Assembly (NCBI RefSeq): GCF_004345615.1
Contig: NZ_SLWK01000008.1
Coordinates: forward strand, 62,001-126,000
Direction: 5' to 3'
Length of the DNA stretch: 64,000 bases
Source: Natronoflexus pectinivorans
GTDB lineage: Bacteria > Bacteroidota > Bacteroidia > Bacteroidales > Marinilabiliaceae
A program made the translations under genes and the position numbers. Shown in pieces: positions 18,093 through 28,900 of this stretch (position 1 is its first letter; every line of letters begins with the position of its first letter). The notes beneath the pieces are model-generated. The model was not told where the DNA came from, searched no databases, and saw only the letters and a program-made list of their open reading frames with translations.

Positions 18093-21000
18093 GTGGGATT
18101 TCCATTGATCATATCCACCATTTTGATGATTCCGGGAGTGCAAACCAGTCTGGTAAGACTGGTTACAGCAAGATTATCCTCTGATTTAAATACCACCATC
18201 GGCATCGACCGGGTTCATATTTCTCCTTTTTCCGGAATCACGCTTTCCGGTTTTTTATTGCTCGATCAACAAAACGATACGCTTTTTTACGCCAGAAACT
18301 TAAAAACGGGCATCGATCGGTTTTCTATCAGACAAAAACATCTTGGGTTTGGCAATGTGCGGGTTCAAAACCCGCAGATGAATATCAGGGAACTTGAAAG
18401 CCATGAATTGAACTTTGCATTTTTATTGGATTCGCTTCAAAAATACAGACCCGATTCCGTAATATGGGATTACAGTATTCAGGGGCTTCGATTGGTGAAT
18501 GGCCAAATGAAATTGCAACACTCTCAATTGCTCCAAATGAATCCGCCCAGGGAATCAATGGATGTCTCGGAGATCAACCTCACATTGGCTTTTGATTTTA
18601 ACCGGTCAGATACTCTGGGATTTAATCTCTACAACGGTCGTTTTCGTAAAAAAACAGGATTGTCGGTTACCGATTTTGGTCTAGCAGGCGCTTTGGGTGA
18701 TAATCGTCTGAATATTGACGAAATGCTGATTAAAACAGACCACTCGTTTTGCTCCCTAAATCAGGTGTATATAAATTTTGGTGCCGGTAATATTTTTGAT
18801 GTGGAATTTCGTGCAATGATCAATGAACTTATTGTTTCGCCCCACGATATCAGGTTGTACCAGAATGAATTTCCGGCCATTGAAACCCCAATACTCATAA
18901 ACGGATTGGTTTATGGCAGTCTGAATAATTTAAAGGGCAGACAGTTTTCGGCAGGTTTTGGTCGAAACACTCAATTGGTTACCAGTTTTGATGTGGATGG
19001 TTTATCCGATTTTTACAACGCATTTGTGTATATGAACATTGAGTCGTTTCAGACCAATGTGACCGATCTGGAGTTATTAATACCCGGGGAAGCACCTCAG
19101 ATCCCTGCATTTCTTAACGAGTTTCAAACCATACAATACAGAGGTAATATTACAGGATTTATAAACGATATGGTTGCGTATGGCACCTTTAACAGCCCTT
19201 TAGGAACTGTTAGTACTGATGTTGGGCTGAAAATTATGCCGGATAACCACTTTGTGTTTTCAGGAGATTTACGAACCTCCGACTTTGATCTGGGGAGACT
19301 TTTGAGTATGGAGGATGAGATGGGAAGGATTGCCCTTAACATGGCCATAGATGGTGAGAGAAAATCTGAAACCGATTACCGTTTGCTGATGGATGGAAGC
19401 ATCTCTGAAATGGAGTTCAGAAAATACCTTTATAACAACATCAGTGTACAGGGTTTGCTAACCCATCAGATGTTCGACGGACGAATAGATGTTGATGATG
19501 TAAATGGCTCATTGGATTTTATGGGTAAGGTTGATATGTCGGGCGCTGTGCCTTATTTTGATTTTAACGCAGCTATTCGCAACGCTCGCCTGGACAGATT
19601 ATTGTTGATGTCTGAAGAAGCTGATTTTGTCCTTTCATTGCAGATGAACACCAATTTTGAAGGTGATAATCTGGATGATTTGGTTGGAGAAATTATCTTA
19701 ACTGAGGGTTTGCTGACTTCTTCAGAATTGTCCTTGGATTTTGACTCTGTTAGTTTGCGTGCCAGCCGGGAGAATGGCAAAAAACGACTGGTTCTTAATT
19801 CCCCGTTTGCAAACGGGGAATTGGCAGGGAATTACTCATTTGTAAATTTCCGAAAAACCATCAATGCGTATCTCGGGCTTTTTCTACCGGCACTGGTTTC
19901 CGCTTCCGTTGAAAATGCTGTTAACCCAAACGACTTTGAATTTCATATTGAAGTTTTGGATATGAGCGATTTACTTACTCTTATTTACCCAGAACTGCAA
20001 ATATCCGACATGGGATTCATCAATGGGAAATTTGCTCCGGCCAGATCGGAAATGGAGTTGGATGCCACTTTTGATTATGTCAATTATAAAAATTTCCGTT
20101 CAGAGAATTTGGAGATACAGGCTCATTCGAATGGCGATCAGGATTTAACCATGACTGCACGTGCTGATCGTGCAGGCGTTGGTAAGTTTGTTGATTTCAG
20201 TAATATATCCATTCATCAAAAGGCAGGAAAGGATACGCTTCAAACCAATTTGTTTTGGAACAATTGGGACGAGGTCACCTATAGCGGAGCACTATATTCA
20301 ACCTCTTCTTTCAGAAGAGATTCTGAAGGAGAACGGTTTACAAGTATTATTCTTCATCCCTCATCAGTCATTATGGCCGATACTCTTTGGAATATACATG
20401 AAACCATTGTTTCAGTATATCCCAAAGGATTTAGCGTACGAGGTTTCCGCATTGAGAACGACGGACAGTTTGTGCATTTAAATGGATTTTTGCACCAGGA
20501 GGCCGAAGATGGCTTGAACCTGGTATTCAATCGTCTTGATCTGTCAAGATTCCTTACAGGCACACAGGAGAGTGACATCTCTTTTGCCGGAATTATAGAT
20601 GGAGAAATGGTACTTCGTGACTATTTTCGGGAACCATTGTTGTCAGGCAATGTTAATGTTCTGAATTTTGAGTTTAATGATGTGGGTTTTGGAGATTTGC
20701 GTTTACGAAGTGTCTGGAATAACGAACTGGAGGCTCTTGCAGTAAATGCATCCATCGAAAAAGATGACAAAAGAATGTTGCAGGGATTTGGTTTGTTTCA
20801 TCCCCAGCAGCAACACCTGGATTTTCAGTTTGGTCTCGACAGTCTGAATATCGCTTTTCTAAACCCGTTTTTAGAGAATGTCATTCAAAACATAACGGGT
20901 ACTGCTTCAGGACAAATGTTTTTGAAGGGAGATGTAATGAATCCCAGTCTCACAGGAAAGGTAAATCTTAACAATGGCCATTTTGATGTTGATTTTTTAA

Positions 21001-22463
21001 ACACCTCCTATGCTCTTTCAGATTCTGTACATTTTTATAAAAATGAAATCAGGTTTCGGAGCATGAAACTAAGCGACCGTCATCACAGAGAAGGTCGTTT
21101 TCACGGATCAATATTTCATAATGGCGCATTTTCCGATATGATTTACAATCTGCGTCTGGATGCCAATAATATGCTTGTAATGAACACCAATTCAGTGCAC
21201 AATGAATATTACTACGGAAGGGTGTTTGGAACCGGAACATTTTTGGTTACCGGAACAAGCGAAAATGTAAATCTGACAATAAATGGACGTACGCGTCCTA
21301 ATACAAGGTTCTTTATCCCAATTCAGTCGGCAACGGAAGCTTCCGAGTCCAATTTTATCCGTTTTGTAGGTTCTGCTGATTATGTCCCAGGTTTACCCAC
21401 CATTGAACCTCAGGAGTACACGGTTGATCTTTCGGGTGTAAATCTTGAAATGGATATTGAAATTACCCCGGATGCTCAGGTTCAGATTATTTTTGATGAG
21501 CGAATAGGGGATATTCTTCAAAGTTCCGGAGCCGGAAATATACAAATACGAATTAACCGTCAGGGGCTGATTCGTTTCTATGGTGATTACACCATACAGG
21601 AAGGAAATTATCTGTTTTCACTTCAGAATCTCATCAACAAAAGGTTTGTCATCAATCAGGGCGGTACTCTTAAATGGCAGGGTGATCCCTATAATGCCGA
21701 TATTGATATAACAGCTGTTTATCGATTGCGTGCTTCATTAAGTGATCTATTTGAGCCAACATCCGTTGGTTCCGGAGCCAACGGTGCTTCAGATCTGCAA
21801 CGCAGAGTTCAGATACATTGTAATCTGCACCTAACGGATATGTTACAGCAGCCTGTTATCCGTTTTGGACTGGAAATGCCGACATTGGACGAAACTCGTG
21901 AATCACTTATTCTGGATTACATCTCCTCCGAAGAGGAGATGAACCGGCAGGTTCTTTCGCTTTTGGTATTAGGAAGATTTTACACCCCTGAGTACATGCG
22001 AATGGGAGGTGCAGGTGCAAACACCATGAGACATGAAAACACAGCCCTTTTAACCACCACGGAGATGTTATCTTCACAAATAAGCCGATGGTTTTCAACC
22101 ATCAGCAGCGATTTTGATGTGGGCGTAGCCTACCGTCCCGGCGATAACATTACCAGCGAGGAGTTTGAGTTGGCGCTTTCTACCCAGGTGTTTAACAATA
22201 GGGTCAGCATCAATGGAAACGTGGGGTACGGTAAATATCAAACCAACACCAGTAAAATGATCGGTGATTTTGATGTGGATGTCAAGCTCAACAGAACCGG
22301 TACCATCCGTGCCAAAGCCTATACCCGTTCAAATGAAGATTTACTTTATGAAACATCTCCAACCACCCAGGGAATTGGTCTTTCCTTTAAGGAGGAGTTT
22401 GATCATTTTAGGGAGTTGATGCAAAAGTATTGGCGCATTATTGCCGGTAGACGAGAGGATTAG
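18093..22463 (+). CDS. tamB: Translocation and assembly module protein TamB (DUF490)
   Basis: 1,456 residues from the GTG at 18093, which is the first canonical start codon in the frame. The frame is open back to a stop at 17967. Residues encoded upstream, from an ATT at 18048 (KKIHKILLSALIVLVG), give exactly the Lys-rich start and signal anchor expected for TamB, so the real start is probably ATT at 18048. The body consists of long beta-rich AsmA/TamB repeats. The C-terminal ~350 residues carry the conserved DUF490 region (GLIRFYGDYTIQEGNYLFSL, FVINQGGTLKWQGDPYNADIDI). TamB is an inner-membrane-anchored periplasmic bridge implicated in outer-membrane protein and lipid traffic. The downstream exbB-like gene follows after 68 nt. 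Confidence 0.93.
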   Translation: MGFPLIISTILMIPGVQTSLVRLVTARLSSDLNTTIGIDRVHISPFSGITLSGFLLLDQQNDTLFYARNLKTGIDRFSIRQKHLGFGNVRVQNPQMNIRELESHELNFAFLLDSLQKYRPDSVIWDYSIQGLRLVNGQMKLQHSQLLQMNPPRESMDVSEINLTLAFDFNRSDTLGFNLYNGRFRKKTGLSVTDFGLAGALGDNRLNIDEMLIKTDHSFCSLNQVYINFGAGNIFDVEFRAMINELIVSPHDIRLYQNEFPAIETPILINGLVYGSLNNLKGRQFSAGFGRNTQLVTSFDVDGLSDFYNAFVYMNIESFQTNVTDLELLIPGEAPQIPAFLNEFQTIQYRGNITGFINDMVAYGTFNSPLGTVSTDVGLKIMPDNHFVFSGDLRTSDFDLGRLLSMEDEMGRIALNMAIDGERKSETDYRLLMDGSISEMEFRKYLYNNISVQGLLTHQMFDGRIDVDDVNGSLDFMGKVDMSGAVPYFDFNAAIRNARLDRLLLMSEEADFVLSLQMNTNFEGDNLDDLVGEIILTEGLLTSSELSLDFDSVSLRASRENGKKRLVLNSPFANGELAGNYSFVNFRKTINAYLGLFLPALVSASVENAVNPNDFEFHIEVLDMSDLLTLIYPELQISDMGFINGKFAPARSEMELDATFDYVNYKNFRSENLEIQAHSNGDQDLTMTARADRAGVGKFVDFSNISIHQKAGKDTLQTNLFWNNWDEVTYSGALYSTSSFRRDSEGERFTSIILHPSSVIMADTLWNIHETIVSVYPKGFSVRGFRIENDGQFVHLNGFLHQEAEDGLNLVFNRLDLSRFLTGTQESDISFAGIIDGEMVLRDYFREPLLSGNVNVLNFEFNDVGFGDLRLRSVWNNELEALAVNASIEKDDKRMLQGFGLFHPQQQHLDFQFGLDSLNIAFLNPFLENVIQNITGTASGQMFLKGDVMNPSLTGKVNLNNGHFDVDFLNTSYALSDSVHFYKNEIRFRSMKLSDRHHREGRFHGSIFHNGAFSDMIYNLRLDANNMLVMNTNSVHNEYYYGRVFGTGTFLVTGTSENVNLTINGRTRPNTRFFIPIQSATEASESNFIRFVGSADYVPGLPTIEPQEYTVDLSGVNLEMDIEITPDAQVQIIFDERIGDILQSSGAGNIQIRINRQGLIRFYGDYTIQEGNYLFSLQNLINKRFVINQGGTLKWQGDPYNADIDITAVYRLRASLSDLFEPTSVGSGANGASDLQRRVQIHCNLHLTDMLQQPVIRFGLEMPTLDETRESLILDYISSEEEMNRQVLSLLVLGRFYTPEYMRMGGAGANTMRHENTALLTTTEMLSSQISRWFSTISSDFDVGVAYRPGDNITSEEFELALSTQVFNNRVSINGNVGYGKYQTNTSKMIGDFDVDVKLNRTGTIRAKAYTRSNEDLLYETSPTTQGIGLSFKEEFDHFRELMQKYWRIIAGRRED

Positions 22464-22531
22464 AAAATGTTGAATGTTCACTCTTTTTTTATATTTTAGC
22501 AACTTGTAATGACTAATAAAGAATTAAACTT

Positions 22532-23230
22532 ATGAACTTACTATTAATGATGCAGGCAGGAGCCGAGGCCTTAAACGGCGATGCCCTGGACGGTGAAGTT
22601 GCTCAGGAGAGCATTCAGCTTTTCGAGCTGGTGTTAAAAGGCGGATGGATTATGATTCCTCTTGCTTTTCTGTCCATCATAACGGTTTATATATTTATAG
22701 AACGCTATTTGGTGCTCAAGCGTGTTGCAGTTGAAGACACCACTTTCATGAATCGCATCAAGGACTACATTCACGATGGGAAAATCGATTCAGCCTTGTC
22801 GCTTTGCCGTTCAAACAACCATCCGGTAGCCCGAATGATCGAAAAAGGAATCACTCGCATCGGTCGGCCTCTGAATGACGTCAACACTGCCATCGAAAAC
22901 GTTGGTAACCTTGAAATCAGTCGGATGGAGAAGCGCTTGCCAACTTTGGCAACTGTGGCCGGAGGAGCACCCATGATCGGTTTTCTTGGTACGGTTATTG
23001 GAATGATTAAATCGTTCTGGGAGATGGCTGAAGCACAGGGAAGTGTTGAAGTAGCACAGCTTGCAGGCGGTATTTATACCGCCCTTGTTACAACGGTAAC
23101 CGGATTGATTGTAGGTATCATGGCATACTTTGCCTATAATATTCTAGTGGCAAAGGTTGAAAAAGTTATTTTCAAAATGGAAGCCAGAACCATGGAGTTT
23201 ATGGATATTTTAAATGAACCGGCACGCTAA
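22532..23230 (+). CDS. MotA/TolQ/ExbB family proton channel protein
   Basis: 232 residues with three membrane segments: ~34-55 (GGWIMIPLAFLSIITVYIF), ~140-160 (ATVAGGAPMIGFLGTVIGMI) and ~180-205 (GIYTALVTTVTGLIVGIMAY). The GFLGTVxGM and TALVTTxxGL motifs are diagnostic of the ExbB/TolQ family. With the ExbD-like partner it forms the inner-membrane proton-driven motor that powers a TonB- or TolA-type protein. The gene is followed by exbD-like after 11 nt or less and tonB-like, so the three form one operon. Sequence alone does not decide between an ExbB and a TolQ role. Confidence 0.93.
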   Translation: MNLLLMMQAGAEALNGDALDGEVAQESIQLFELVLKGGWIMIPLAFLSIITVYIFIERYLVLKRVAVEDTTFMNRIKDYIHDGKIDSALSLCRSNNHPVARMIEKGITRIGRPLNDVNTAIENVGNLEISRMEKRLPTLATVAGGAPMIGFLGTVIGMIKSFWEMAEAQGSVEVAQLAGGIYTALVTTVTGLIVGIMAYFAYNILVAKVEKVIFKMEARTMEFMDILNEPAR

Positions 23231-23238
23231 ATCTTTTT

Positions 23239-23631
23239 GTGATGTTAAAATCAAGAAGTAAAATAAATGCAACATTTAGCATGTCGTCGATGACCGATAT
23301 TGTGTTTTTGTTGTTGATCTTTTTTATGATCACATCAACACTGGTCAACCCGAATGCTATCAAACTGATGCTGCCACAAAGCCAGCAACAGGCTACTGCG
23401 TCGCCTGTTACTTCGGTTTCAATAACCAGGGAGTTAAATTATTATGTGGAACGCCAGCCGGTAAGTTTTAACCAGATAGAGAGTGTTCTAAGGGAGCGGC
23501 TGGCAGGTGAGGAAGAACCATACATCTCATTACATGTGGATGAGAATGTGCCAATGAAAGAAGTGGTAAAAGTGATGAACATTGCCAGAAACAATAATTA
23601 TAGGGTGATATTAGCAACCAGAGCCAGGTAG
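23239..23631 (+). CDS. ExbD/TolR family biopolymer transporter
   Basis: 130 residues. The frame opens with GTG immediately followed by ATG (23242), and the ATG is the more likely start. The N-terminal segment SSMTDIVFLLLIFFMITSTL is the ExbD/TolR membrane helix with the essential Asp at its start. The periplasmic domain ends in the usual EVVKVMNIARNNNYRVILAT helix-strand. It works with the ExbB-like channel to couple proton flow to the TonB-like protein encoded 4 nt downstream. Confidence 0.93.
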   Translation: MMLKSRSKINATFSMSSMTDIVFLLLIFFMITSTLVNPNAIKLMLPQSQQQATASPVTSVSITRELNYYVERQPVSFNQIESVLRERLAGEEEPYISLHVDENVPMKEVVKVMNIARNNNYRVILATRAR

Positions 23632-23635
23632 TGAT

Positions 23636-24568
23636 ATGGAAGAGCAGGACAAACTGGAAAAAAATAGTGACAGAACATATGGAATGGTAGGAACCATTAT
23701 TTTCCATGCCGTTTTGTTATTGCTTTTTCTGATATGGGGTTTAACCACCGTTGTTCAGGAAGAGGAGGGTATTCTTGTGGCGCTTGGTGATTCTCAGATT
23801 GGAATGGGAACATCTGCTCCACCTCGGACTGCTCCAACTCCTCAACCTGCTGCATCTCAGGCTACTCCACCGCCTCCTGCTTCACCTCCTGTGCCTTCTA
23901 GTCCTCAGCCAAGCAGGGAACAGGTGATGACTCAAAATGTAGATGAAGCGCCTGCTGTTTCTCCCGAGGAGAAAGCACGCCGTGAAGCACAGGAAAGGGA
24001 AAGACTTGAGGAGCAACGACGACGTGAGGAACAAGAACGCCAAAGACGAATAGAACAAGAACGGCAACGGCAGGAAGAGCTGGAACGCCAACGAAGAGAA
24101 GAAGAGGAGAGAAGAAGACGTGAAGAGCAGGAACGACAGGCGCAGGCTGCCCGGGACGCTGCAAGCAGGGCATTTAGTGGTACCGGTGGAGCCGACCAGT
24201 CGCAGGGAGACACACAGGGCATTGGAACACAGGGACATTTATCCGGTGATCCTTCTGCCTCCGGTACAACAGGCACAGGTTTAGGCCAATCCGGTTCGTC
24301 ATTTAGTCTTTCCGGAAGGAGCTTGTCAGGAGCGTTACCCAGACCTGAGTATAATATACAGGAGGAAGGAATCGTTGTGGTTGAAATCACCGTTGACAGG
24401 AATGGGGTCGTGACGAATGCTCAGCCTATTCTGCGAGGAACAACAACTCAAAATTCTTACTTGTGGCGGGTAGCAAGGGAAGCTGCCATGAAAGCCCGTT
24501 TTAACCGTGATCCAAATGCTCCTGCGTTTCAAACAGGAACCATAAGTTATCATTTTATTCTTAATTAG
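23636..24568 (+). CDS. TonB/TolA-like energy transducer with long charged linker
   Basis: 310 residues. One membrane helix near the N-terminus (residues ~22-40, IIFHAVLLLLFLIWGL) is followed by a Pro/Ala/Ser-rich stretch (~60-100). Next come about 80 residues of almost pure Glu/Arg/Gln (~112-190), predicted as a long helix that spans the periplasm, then a Gly/Ser-rich hinge. The C-terminal domain (EGIVVVEITVDRNGVVTNA, ~240-310) has the TonB C-terminal pattern. The highly charged helical rod is more TolA-like than the Pro-rich linker of classical TonB, so the trio may serve a Tol-like rather than nutrient-uptake role. It is the last gene of the operon, with a strong terminator 26 nt downstream. 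Confidence 0.9.
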   Translation: MEEQDKLEKNSDRTYGMVGTIIFHAVLLLLFLIWGLTTVVQEEEGILVALGDSQIGMGTSAPPRTAPTPQPAASQATPPPPASPPVPSSPQPSREQVMTQNVDEAPAVSPEEKARREAQERERLEEQRRREEQERQRRIEQERQRQEELERQRREEEERRRREEQERQAQAARDAASRAFSGTGGADQSQGDTQGIGTQGHLSGDPSASGTTGTGLGQSGSSFSLSGRSLSGALPRPEYNIQEEGIVVVEITVDRNGVVTNAQPILRGTTTQNSYLWRVAREAAMKARFNRDPNAPAFQTGTISYHFILN

Positions 24569-24593
24569 AACAATTGCTTCATAAGTTATTATT

Positions 24594-24623
24594 AAAAGGG
24601 CTTCGCAACCGCGAAGCCCTTTT
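24594..24623 (+). terminator. Terminator of the exbB-exbD-tonB operon
   Basis: Perfect 13-bp stem AAAAGGGCTTCGC / GCGAAGCCCTTTT with an AACC loop. The A and T tails allow it to work on either strand. Confidence 0.9.
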
Positions 24624-25155
24624 GCATATTTATTCCGTAACCATTTAGTTGTCCAAACCGTTTTGTGAACAATGCCTCCTGTTAATTCTATGTTAATGTA
24701 CCATTTTTAATTTGGAATGAATTAAAAGAGGGTTATTTTTAAAATGAGGATTTCATATTTTATGACAAAAATCATTGATTTGCTGCATCTGGTGTTAGAT
24801 TTTATCATCAGGTTTGCGAACTTTCTGTGGAGATGTAAAGTTTAGAGCCATGGGTGTTTAGACAGGATTCTTGTCAATATGTCGAAGTTCTTGTTTTTAT
24901 TGGTTATTGACAAGGTTACGTTTTTTACAATTTTTAAAAATTATCTTTTTTGATACTTTTTATGTAAGATGTGTTTGTTGATGAATTCACAGGTTTAGAA
25001 GCGGTTGAAAAAAGTGATCATTTATTGCGGTTAATTATTGTTAAAATCAATCTGTGATTGAAACAAATTTGATAAACTTGCAGTATAATTTGATGAATGA
25101 CACAGATTAAAGGATTAAAGTTCTTTCATAATTTTAAGGTTAGGGTAAAAAGAAT

Positions 25156-25186
25156 ATTTGGGATTCAATCTCATTGAATCCCAAAT
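25156..25186 (+). terminator. Perfect 14-bp hairpin in the 24.6-25.9 kb gap
   Basis: ATTTGGGATTCAAT pairs with ATTGAATCCCAAAT around a CTC loop. The following bases are TTCAACT, without a clean T run, so it is a stable RNA structure rather than a textbook terminator. Confidence 0.5.
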
Positions 25187-25261
25187 TTCAACTAAAGTTG
25201 TATTTTATTTGTTTCATTAAATAAAATAGGTTTTTCATAATTTTGGGTTAGGGTTAAGGTT

Positions 25262-25298
25262 AGAAACGGGATACGTCAAACGAGGCGGTCCCGTTTCT
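25262..25298 (+). terminator. Terminator-like hairpin with T tail
   Basis: AGAAACGGGA pairs with TCCCGTTTCT across a 17-nt loop and is followed by GTTTTTAT. No gene lies just upstream, so it may end a small RNA or a leaderless transcript. Confidence 0.5.
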
Positions 25299-25843
25299 GT
25301 TTTTATATCCTTTTTTTGGACGGGCTGTGTCGTTCAGTTAGCTTGCAAATCCTTCTCTTTCAGCTTGCTTAATAAGTTTTTCATGATTAATAGTAAGGTT
25401 GGTCTTACCTTGTAGTTTGAAATTTTATCAACGGCAAGAATGCTTACAATGCCACTTTTATAGACTGTTTAATATTATATTGAATTGATTAAAAAGATCT
25501 TTAGATTATATCCTGAGGTATTCGGGATTCGTTTCATCTTTCTAATCTATCCTATCTTTCTAAATTCTATAGATCTATGGAATTCTTAAGAAACAAAATT
25601 TTATCAGTTACTTATTCTATATTATAAATAAAGATCAAACTACTTACATACATTAAACAGTTGTTGTTTGTGTTGAATTAATATGATTTAAATCATTATT
25701 TTATAGGAGTTTGGAGCTTTCGATTGAAGTCTTGTAAAACAGACGTATCTTAAATGTGTTTGAATATCAAATGTTTATTCTGATTTGATTTTTCTTTAAT
25801 CTTTTCTTGTAAATATTTTAACCATGTAACATTGGAATGCCGG

Positions 25844-25851
25844 TATCTTTG
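25844..25851 (+). promoter_or_regulatory. -7 promoter box for the Oar-like receptor gene
   Basis: TATCTTTG fits TAnnTTTG about 100 nt before the ATG. Only a TTTA at 25817-25820 is near the -33 position (23-nt gap). Confidence 0.45.
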
Positions 25852-25954
25852 AGGTATGGAATAATAATAAAGAATGGTTTAAATTGCGAAAGATTTAACC
25901 AGGTATAGCTTATTTTTTCCAAACTTAATTAATTCATTAAACTTTTTTAATCAA

Positions 25955-28900
25955 ATGGGAAATTCAAGGATTTTTGCATTACTGTTTGGCATCCTTGTGA
26001 TGTCATGGCTTTTTCAGCCTTTAACTGGTCAGGTTACAACTTCGGGGATAAATGGAAGGGTACTTGATGACAACAATGAGCCACTACCTGGAGTAACAGT
26101 TGTTGCTTTACACGAACCATCAGGAACACAATATGGTGCTACCACTAATTCCGAAGGCTTTTATAACCTGCACGGTATGCGCCCGGGGGGACCTTACCGT
26201 GTAGAATACTCTTTTGTTGGATATCCTAAGGAAACGTTTTCTGAGATAGTTTTGTATCTAGGTCAAACATTTTCATTGGATGCTGTTTTAACAGAGGGAA
26301 CTTATGAACTTGGTGAAGTAATGGTTGTTGGCCGAAAAGCTTCTGCTTTTCAAACTGACAAAACGGGTGCAATGACCAATATTTCTAACCAGCAGATGAA
26401 CGAGATGCCAACCATAAATCGGAGTATTTCGGATATTGCACGAATTTCTCCCTATGCCAATGGTATGGGATTTGCAGGTGGCGACGGTCGCTCAACCAAT
26501 TTCACCGTAGATGGAGCCAACTTCAATAATAATTTTGGTTTGAGTGCAAATCTACCAGGAGGAGGCAATCCAATCTCATTGGATGCCATAGAGGAAATTC
26601 AGGTTGTTGTTGCCCCGTTTGATGTTCGCCAGACTAATTTTATTGGTGGTGGGATTAATGCAATTACAAAATCAGGAACCAATACCTTTAGAGGTTCAGC
26701 CTATACTTATTACACCAATCAGGATATGAGGGGGAATAGAATTGGCGATGTTGATTTTGGTGATCGTGATAAAGAATCCAGAACCATATATGGGGCAACC
26801 TTAGGAGGTCCAATCATCGAAAACAAGTTGTTCTTCTTTGTTAACGCTGAATATGAAAAACAACCTGAACAGGTTGTGTTCTGGAGACCCTCAGAGAATG
26901 GAGTTGCCAATACCGATCTTATGCTTTCGCGCACGAGTGTAGCCGATATGCAACGTGTTAGGCAGCACCTGATTGACAATTACGGGTATGATCCGGGTTC
27001 TTACTCGGACTATCCTGCCGATAAAAGCAACAGGAAGTTTTTGGCTCGCCTGGACTGGAATATTAATGACGCACACAAGTTAAGTGTGCGTTATAATCAT
27101 ACCAAAAACCAAACATGGAGCCAAACAAATGGAAATTCTACCGACGCGGGATTTCGTAACAGAGTTATGAACAGAATCTCACAACACTCCATGGCTTTTT
27201 CAAATTCTATTTATTCCGTTGATAATATCGTGAATTCAGTTTCGTTTGATCTGAACAGTCGGTTGTCAAACAATATTTCCAATCAATTCTTAGTAACTTA
27301 CACTGAAATTCAGGATATGCGTGGTTCTAATTCCAGCCCTTTTCCCTTCATTGATATTATGTACGGTGTAAACGAAGATGGTTCGCAAATACTCGAACCA
27401 TACATGTCTGCTGGCTATGAGTTGTTTACCTGGAATAATGGTGTTAACAATAACATCTTCAATATTGTAAATAATACAAATGTATATCTGAATGACCATA
27501 AATTGACCATTGGCGCAAGCTATGAATATCAGATGGCGAATAACGCATACATGAGAAACGGAACCGGTTATTACCGTTATGCCAGTATCGATGATTTTTT
27601 GAATCAGGCAGCTCCGAGGGACTTCGCACTTACGTATGGTTATGATGGTGAAAAGAATCCGGCTGCAGAAGTTGCTTTTAACCAGTTTGGAATTTATGTA
27701 CAAGATGAATGGAGCGTTAATCCTGACTTAAAGTTAACATTTGGCGTGCGTGCTGATTATATGAAGTATGTTGATAATATCATACGTAATAACGCCATTT
27801 ATGAGTTGGATTATGGTGGTAAAAGAATTGATACAGGTGAATGGCCTTCAGCAAATATTCAATTTTCGCCACGTGTAGGATTTGTTTGGAATTTAACTGA
27901 AGATCAAAGCATAAAGTTCCGTGGTGGTACCGGTATGTTTGCAGGCAGGTTGCCTTTAGTGTTTTTTACCAACATGCCAACTAACTCAGGAATGGTTCAA
28001 GGTAGTTATGCTGCCGTTACAACATATGACTCCGATGGAAACGTCGATCGTGTTGACCCTAATCTGGTAAGACTCGCAGGACCAATAATCACAGATGTAA
28101 ATGAAATGATCAGCACATTGGGTCTGCCAAATACCATCTCCCCGGAAGATGGTGTTCTTCCGCGTGATGTTAATGCAATAGATCCTGACTTTCAGATGCC
28201 TCAGGTTTGGAAAACATCCATAGCGATAGACTTTGATCTTCCCACAACATTCCCGCTATCAGTAAGTTTGGAAGGTATATATACAAAAACCATCAACGGT
28301 GTAATGCTTAAGAATTATAACCTAAGACAACCTGATGATAATTGGCAACGTTTCAGTGGTGCTGATGATAGGTATATTTACCCCGCAAGTAACGACTTGA
28401 CTTATGCGTCTCGAAATGCATACGTTCTTTCAAATACCAGTGAAGGATGGGGAGCTATTGGGAATATCTCTGTTTTTGCAGAGCCAATCCAAAATTTAAA
28501 CCTGATGTTTGCATACACCCTTACCGAATCAAAAGAAATTTCAGGTATGCCGGGAAGTAATGCAAGCTCAGCTTATTCCGGACTCATTCAGGTTGATGGT
28601 CCTCATCTGCCAAAGTTACAGCGCTCTCAGTTTGTAGTTCCCTCTAAGGTTATTGCTTCAGCATCCTATAGAATTCCTTATGCAAGGAATCACATGGCAA
28701 CTTCAGTGAATCTATTTTATACCGGTTCTTCACCATATGGCAACAGTTTTACTTATACCAATGATATGAATGGTGATGGCATTGCAACCGACTTGATTTA
28801 TATTCCCAGAGAAAGAGGTGAAATCAATTTTGTGAGTCGGGAAGATGAAGATGCTTTCTTTGCTTTTGTTGCACAAGATAAATATTTGAGCAACAACCAA

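Larger units (their letters stand above)
24629..25843. other. Long AT-rich non-coding region before the Oar-like receptor gene
   Basis: No coding region is supported over about 1.2 kb. It contains two hairpins (25156-25186 and 25262-25298), each preceded by TTCATAATTTT-x-GGTTAGGG words at ~25125 and ~25235. It also contains a degenerate family D-like repeat with TCCTGAGGTATTCGGGA and TCTTTCTAATCTATC words at ~25505-25575. A 44-codon minus-strand open stretch ending at 25334 has no start codon in its first part and is not called. Small RNAs are possible but unproven. Confidence 0.5.

Noticed and set aside
23882-24390. Cys/Ser-rich minus-strand frames opposite the TonB-like gene
   Set aside because: They are the mirror of the Glu/Arg-rich repeat in the TonB-like protein and have no start context or neighbours.
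25334-25467. 44-codon minus-strand stretch ending NLLSKLKEKDLQAN in the 24.6-25.9 kb gap
   Set aside because: It has no start codon except an internal ATG leaving 16 codons, and no known similarity. It could be a relic but is too short to call.
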